A stretch of DNA of 64,000 nucleotides from Struthidea cinerea (lineage: Eukaryota; Chordata; Aves; Passeriformes; Corcoracidae), in contig VZTI01004623.1 in assembly GCA_013397865.1 (NCBI GenBank), forward strand, positions 1,487,043 through 1,551,042. The letters are read 5' to 3'. Below are positions 58,151 through 64,000 of the stretch, one piece after another (position 1 is the first letter of the stretch; each line of letters starts with the position of its first letter). The position numbers were made by a program, and so were the translations under genes. The notes under the pieces were generated by a model. That model saw only the letters and a program-made list of their open reading frames with translations. It was not told where the DNA came from and did not search any database.

Positions 58151-60489
58151 AGCAGCAGGTTAAAGGATCTGGGAAAATCACTTTCGGGGCAATCATCTCT
58201 TTCGGGATGAAGACAGTGAAAGTAGCACACAGAGGGCTAGATTTGGATGTTGAAACACCACGTGCTTCTGTTGCAGTTCTCTGCTTCCAGTTTGTACATC
58301 CTTCTGCCGTGTGTTTCCTGGTGCTGCTCCATGCTGGATCCCCTGCTCGTCCCTGAGTGTCTGTACATGCTCGGGGCAGGTAGAATCTCATAAAATCCAT
58401 GTGCACGGCTGCAACGGTGTTTGTAGATGTACCTGCAACACCAACCAATTGTGGTTCAGCTCGTTAGGAATCAGTGAGGGTCCAGATGAAAACATTCCCC
58501 CATGGCACGATTTCAGCTTCACTGGGCCACTGATCCCACGTGCTGCATACCTGGAGTCAGCCCTGGCTGAGGGGTGGCTCTGAGGGATGGTGAGGGCCAG
58601 CTCTGCTCCGAGCGAGCCCGCAGGGTGGGCTGGGCAGTTGCTGATCTCCGTGAAGAGCCACCCTGCATCGGGGATGCTTTGGAAGCTGAAGCCAGTGCAG
58701 GATCCAGGGCAGCTGCTCAGGTCCCAGCTCGCTGCTGGTCCCAGGTCAGGCGGGGATCTGCAGAGCTCCCCACCTCAGGCACTGGTCCCCTGCACTGTCC
58801 TCCCACAGGGTGAGCAGCTCTTGAGTGCCTTACAGACAAGGGAATCCAGTTTGAGAGCTGATTCTGATTGTCTTCATCCCGCTCTGAAAGCAATAGGGGA
58901 ATTTTTTCGTGTGGAGTCCAAGAGCTGTTTACACATTGATGCCACAGCTCCATGTGCTGCTTGCAAAGAGCTGGACGAGCAGCACGTTCACTGGGCCTGG
59001 GCACAAACTCGCCTGGTGCCCACATGCCATGGGCAGAGACCCCTCTGGAGTCCCTGTGCTGCCCAGCAGTGCCCAGTGCTCCCTGCTTGCCTCCCGTCCC
59101 ATCCTAGGATGGATCTGCTGCTGCCAGCACCTACAGCCAGCTGCCAGAAATGGGAAGACGGTGTCTGATGGTTGCGAGCTGGTAGAGCTGCAAACCATAA
59201 GTAAACCCTGGTGACTGGAGGCTGAAGAGCAGGGTCTCCAGGGTGTCCTGGAGGAACAGCTGCCCACGGGCACGTTTTGGGCCAGGCACAGCACTCAGGG
59301 TGTTTAATGCAAGGTCACACAGTGACAAAATAGACCAAGACACGGCCTGGCGATGAGGGAGCAGGGGGCAGGACCTGTCCCACTGTCTCCCCTACAGCCC
59401 ACAGCAGCTTCTCGGGTGGGTTACCGGGAATCCCTTGGTGTGCAACCTGCCCAGATCACGATGAGCCTTCTGAAGGCACCAGGCTGCGGTAGCCCGTTCT
59501 TCCCGGGCACAGCAAAGGGACAGAGGCTCCACGGGGAGCCTGGCTCTGCCACAGCTGCCTCTCGTCTGCAGGAGCCTCACGGGCAGCGCGGCCTCGACCG
59601 GGTGATTCATCTTTTGTCACAGAGGAATAAGGAGAACCGGCAATTAATAAAGCCCTGGCTTAGGCAGGAACACGGCTCTGCCGTCCCCGCCGTAAACATC
59701 GCCCTTCCCTGCCGGCGACTCGGGATGTGGCGGCGGCCGGGCACGGGCGCAGCGCAGATGTTCCCGAGGGAACCAGGGTCAGGACTGTTTGACCAGGAGG
59801 AATCACCAGCGGGAGGGTGTTTGTTTTTGTAGCAGCTGGATGTGTCTCGGGGAGGGATGGGAACGTCTTCTGTCACTCGTGGGCCGGGAGGAGGCTGGCA
59901 GGGCAGGGATAAAGCTCCTGACAAGTTTGGACTAGCAGGCGAGTTGATTAGCTGAGAGATGAAAATTCACAGCTCGGCTTTTGCAGGGGCCGTGAGCTGC
60001 TGGAGAGGTGTTTATGTGAGGGGAGAGCACCCCGTGGCTGCTGTCCCACAGCCCGGCCCCCGGTGGGGCTGAGCCGGCTGTCCCCGTGAGTCACGGCAGC
60101 GCTGGGCTGGGCAGAGCACCTCGGGACAGCACTGGCTCCCCAAGGCAAGGACATCCATGGATCTGCAGCCACGCACCCCTGCTTGAAGCTGGGGCTGTGT
60201 GGGGGCAGGCGGGGACAGCAGGGAGGAGGGGACCCAGGGCCAGCCTTGTGGGGAGGTTGGCGCCCCGACTTCTCCATGGCTGTGGCACGTGCCACAGGCA
60301 CCGGTCACCCTGGCCACCCGAACACCACCACAGTAGCCTGGACGTGCCCCATGTCCCACCGTGGCTGTGGGCACTGGGCTCTGGACACCAGACACTGCCT
60401 CGGGCGTTAGTTTGAGGTGAGGATGACAAAGAAACCCGGCCTGGCAAGTGCAGGCACTTGTCAGCTGAGAGCCCGGGCTGGGCTGTGTC

Positions 60490-60680
60490 TGATGGTACCG
60501 ATTACCCGATGATAGACAGAGATAAATGTGTACAGCTGCAGGCAGAATAAATCGATGCTATATGTTGTATAATTGTCTTGAAAATAAGGTAATGCCTGGC
60601 TCTTGGAATGCTTTGATCTTATCAGAAAGACAAGGAATACACTAATGGCTTTAATTAGACTTTGGGGATGAAATGAATTC
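60490..60680. promoter_or_regulatory. Candidate noncoding regulatory block with GATA-type sites
   Basis: An AT-rich block without repeats contains agataaa (about 60520) and cttatc (60618-60623), which are GATA-type sites on opposite strands, and ttaattag further right. Its composition contrasts with the GC-rich DNA to its left. Speculative. Confidence 0.22.
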
Positions 60681-62453
60681 AGCCTCCTGGGTCAGCTGGT
60701 TTCTGGAATTGACCACTGGTGGGGATAGAAAGGCTTTAATCAGATTTAGGCTCTTTAATACCCACAATAGTGTGTGTCTGCATGTGTGATACAGACCTGC
60801 TGCTCAGGGTATTTTGGTGGGAGCTCTGAAGGCTGCATGTGCTTGGGCTTCTAGTGCCACTGAGAGACGTTTTTCAATGTTCCAGCTGAGTTTAAGCCCA
60901 GCAGAAGCTCGTATTTTTATTTATTGACTTCTAAGTTAAAAACAACTTGTCAAGAAGCAGTGGAAAGCTGGGAATCGTTTAGTTTCCCAACAGCAGGATC
61001 GTGGCAGCTGCTCCGGCAGCAAAGCAGCAAGCTGGTCATGTATTTAATTGTTAATTATTGCATGTACTGGCTACAGTTGAAGCAGAGGAAAAGCTTCCTG
61101 CCTCTCTAGGAGCACATCTTGGTGTTGTCCCTGAGAACACGTCGAATAAGCAGCGCTTAGCGCACAGAGGATGAGCAAGGTCTGACTCAGTGCCGTGACT
61201 CACCGGGTGAAGCCGTTGCTCATCCACCGGCTGATGTGAAGAGGGGTGGGGATGTCCCAGCTCTCAGAGGGCTCTGTCTCTGCTCCCCCCACGCCTGTGT
61301 CGGGGCCATGTCCCTCAGTGTCCCCTGAGCAGCCTCACACCAGCATCCCTGAGTGCCTGAGGATTTGGCTAGGGCTTGGATTTTTCAGAGGCTGCACCTG
61401 ACCTTCCCTCGGTTATTTCCCAGCAGAACTGGAGTGCTTGCTAAGCAGCAGCAGCCCAGATGCTGACGCTAAACATGCAGAAGTTATTCCTCCCGGGCTG
61501 TGTTTATGTCTTCCCTGTTGTAACTACAGATTTGGATTATTTTGGTCGGTTGACATTATCTGTCGTGCTTCCCTTATGTTAATTAGTTGGGCTTAGATGA
61601 GCTCCTGAAAAGGATTTAATAACAAGAGCTGCTGCCAATGAAAGCACAACCTTGTTCAACACTTACTGTGCAGCCAAACCCTCGGAACGCCGAGCCTCCA
61701 GGCGTGGTATCAATTCCCTGCAAGTAGCTGAGGTTTCGTGTAAGCACAGGCAAGAGCACAGTGAGGTCAGCGCTTGCCCCACAGGCAAAGGAGGTGGGTC
61801 CCAGCTCTGCCAGGCCATGAGCCCCCCAGGAGCACCTTCATGGTGCTGGGGACAGGGAAAGCCACAACTCAGCCTCATGCAGAGAGCACCCAATATTTGG
61901 CGATTCTGGCTCAAGTGGCAGGGCCATGGCAATGGCCCCCAAAATGGGGAGCAATGATGAGGTTCCTCCTTTCCCAGATCCCCAGGGACGTCCATTCTGT
62001 ACCCCTCATCCCAGAGGGGTGACCCCAGGGGGCACCCTCGTGGGTGTCCCACCAGCAGCACCACTCTGATGGGAGAAGAGGATGCGGGAATGGGAGGGGC
62101 GGAAGGGCATGAGCTGCTAGGGACAGGCAGCACCCAGGAACCTGTCCCCCCCACCACCCCACTTGCTACATTGCCCCAGGATGTGAGATCACCCGTGTGT
62201 GTGGGAAAGCTCCTCGCCTCGGCACAAACACACACATGCTTAGTAACATAATCTCTTAAAAGCAAAATCCCAGAAATTCCTTTTCCTTCGTGGAAAATGT
62301 TGCCTGGGGGAGAAGCTCATAATGAAGGATGAAAGCTTAATCCTTGAAGCAGAGCAGGACTGGGGGGGTAAGAGTGTAAACATGACAGTTGTTGCTCAGT
62401 GAGTCGGAAAAAAAAGGTGAAGGGATAAAAGTTGTGGTGGGGCAGGAGGGTGA

Positions 62454-62487
62454 GGGCTGTGGGGATGGGCTGTGGGGATGGGCTGCG
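62454..62487. repeat. 13-bp tandem repeat, 2.5 copies
   Basis: gggctgtggggat at 62454 and 62467, with a partial third copy from 62480. Confidence 0.75.
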
Positions 62488-64000
62488 AGAGCCCCGGCAG
62501 CGCTTCCTCCCTGACCGGGTCATATCCATCATTCCAGTGTCGGCCATGACAAATGAACAGGTTATCCTGGCAACTTCAGGAGCAGAAAAATGCTCTGTGC
62601 TCTGGTGAGTAAAGGTGGGAGAGTAAATGATGTTCTGTACCTGTGTAATTCACCTCTGGGGACAGCCCTGGCTTACCAGGTATCAGCATTAGCAACACTG
62701 GGAAGGAGCTTTAATCAAGATCAGGCATTGAGCATTATAAAATAAAGCACCAGTGTCTCTCAGATTGATTTTGTGCTTTTTCTGAGCCGTCAGCATGGAT
62801 GCTGGCAGGCGATGTGACAATGCTCAGAAGCAGCTTCACAACACCTCACTGCCATCCCCCAATAACCACCGCTCTAACCTGCCTTCTTCAAAGCCAGGGA
62901 AAACCTGTTTAAATCAAAGTTAAACCCTCTGCAGTGCTGCTTAATTTTAGCCAGCAGGCAGCGGGAGAGGCAGGGCAGCGGCAGGGCAGGTGGCAGGAGG
63001 AGAACAGAGCTCACAGCTGGGGACAAGGACGAGGTCGTGCACTGGTGGCCACACTCATGGCAGTGGAAGGAGTTGAGCTGATGGTTTGGGGCAGAAATGG
63101 GTATTGTCTGTGGTTCCTAGTGGCTCTTGGCAGGTCCCAGCCAGCCAGGCCAGGTCGGAGCCATTGCATGTCCAAGGAGGTTCCCAAGACAAAAGCTCCC
63201 CAGTCTGTGAAAGGGGTTTTCCTTGCACGGCATCCCCAGTCCAGGAGGGAAAAACAAACAAGCTCCACTTCTCTTCTTTATTTTTAATTGGCAGTGGAGC
63301 AGCAGAGGTGGGGTTACACTCTCCAGAGCCCAACCTGCTCTGTCTTTACTCACTGCACAGCAATGCTGTTTATGGACTCGGATTCCAACCTTCTCCTCTC
63401 TCGAGGCTGTGAAGATGTATTTCCTCTTGTGCCATTTCTCCTTCTGGCAAGCAGGCTCCCAGGTGGGTCTGGAAAATGTCAAAGTGGGAAATAAAGTTGT
63501 TCGCTGCAAAAAAAGAAAAAAAGAGAAAGAGGAAAAAGGGAAATACAAAAAGGAACAAGCCCCAGAGGTGCAGTGCGAGGTTTGCTGGGAGGCAAGCTCT
63601 CAGGTAGGAGTGTGATGACTCAGACATGAAGCATCGTGAAATTCCCGCTCTGTACCATCGCTGCCACGTGCCCAGCACTGGGCACCACGGCTTCATTAGC
63701 ACGGCTGAAGGCTCTGGGTTTTTCATCCCTGGAGCAGGCTAAAAACACAGGGCAAGACAAAAAGAAATAAAAATAACCCAAACCTGATCTCTCTGGCTGG
63801 TCAAGGACAGCAAACAGTGGGCAGACACCTGGGTTGTGATGAGTCGCCCTGGTGATGGGGTGCCCTGCACCACTTCAGCCTGAGGAACCATGGCCTTGCC
63901 CAGGTGGTGGGAGCCCCATGCACAGAGGTGACAGGTGACACCATCACAGCGTGGCCAGGCTGGTGGTGCCAGTGCTCCACCAGCCGAGCTGCCTGGCAAG

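Larger units (their letters stand above)
58151..64000. other. Intergenic, right end
   Basis: No CR1 copy, RNA gene or recognisable exon was found. A small GC-rich patch with several CpG lies at 59680-59760. A purine-rich stretch at 63508-63560 encodes a lysine/glutamate run and is probably simple sequence. The expected neighbour WNT2B is not seen. Confidence 0.55.

Noticed and set aside
55816..64000. WNT2B coding exons
   Set aside because: Expected by synteny, but no frame carries the cysteine-rich Wnt hallmarks; the gene is probably beyond the right edge.
1..64000. tRNA or other structural RNA genes
   Set aside because: No B-box-like ggttcgaatcc sequence with matching stems was found on a visual pass; microRNA hairpins cannot be excluded without folding.
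1..64000. CRISPR arrays, operons, phage or bacterial elements
   Set aside because: The window is avian nuclear DNA; repeats are CR1 and minisatellites and no regularly spaced repeat-spacer pattern is present.

Overview
This is vertebrate nuclear DNA, almost certainly from a bird. At least seventeen degenerate fragments of CR1 retrotransposon 3' ends, the usual avian dispersed repeat, lie on both strands and end in runs like ATTCTGTGAT. The one gene that can be identified has short introns and strong synteny in vertebrates. No bacterial, organellar or viral gene was recognised. I cannot fix the bird order from sequence alone.

The only protein-coding gene I can name is CTTNBP2NL (CTTNBP2 N-terminal-like), on the + strand. 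Its complete coding sequence lies in four exons (39877-39975, 48982-49212, 50913-51020, 51820-53298), all joined in phase 0, and encodes 638 residues. A CpG-island promoter region (about 34100-35400) lies upstream and is interrupted by a 703-base assembly gap that probably hides the first untranslated exon. The 3' UTR runs to a canonical polyadenylation signal at 55792-55797.

Region by region: 1-32000 is gene-poor intergenic DNA with CR1 fragments, a 37-bp tandem duplication and a few AT-rich blocks that could be conserved regulatory elements. 32040-32470 holds a second, small, dense CpG island followed by a 69-base segment with excellent exon boundaries. This could be an alternative first exon of CTTNBP2NL or a separate transcript. 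34100-55815 is the CTTNBP2NL locus. 55816-64000 is downstream intergenic DNA with a third CpG-rich block (57260-58150) carrying two minisatellites.

In other vertebrates CTTNBP2NL lies between KCND3 and WNT2B. I looked for the characteristic exons of both and found neither, so those genes, if present, lie outside the window. I did not find a new multi-gene system. The most interesting observations are the possible alternative promoter and in-frame N-terminal extension, the tandem splice acceptor at the start-codon exon, and the alternating minisatellite next to the downstream CpG island.
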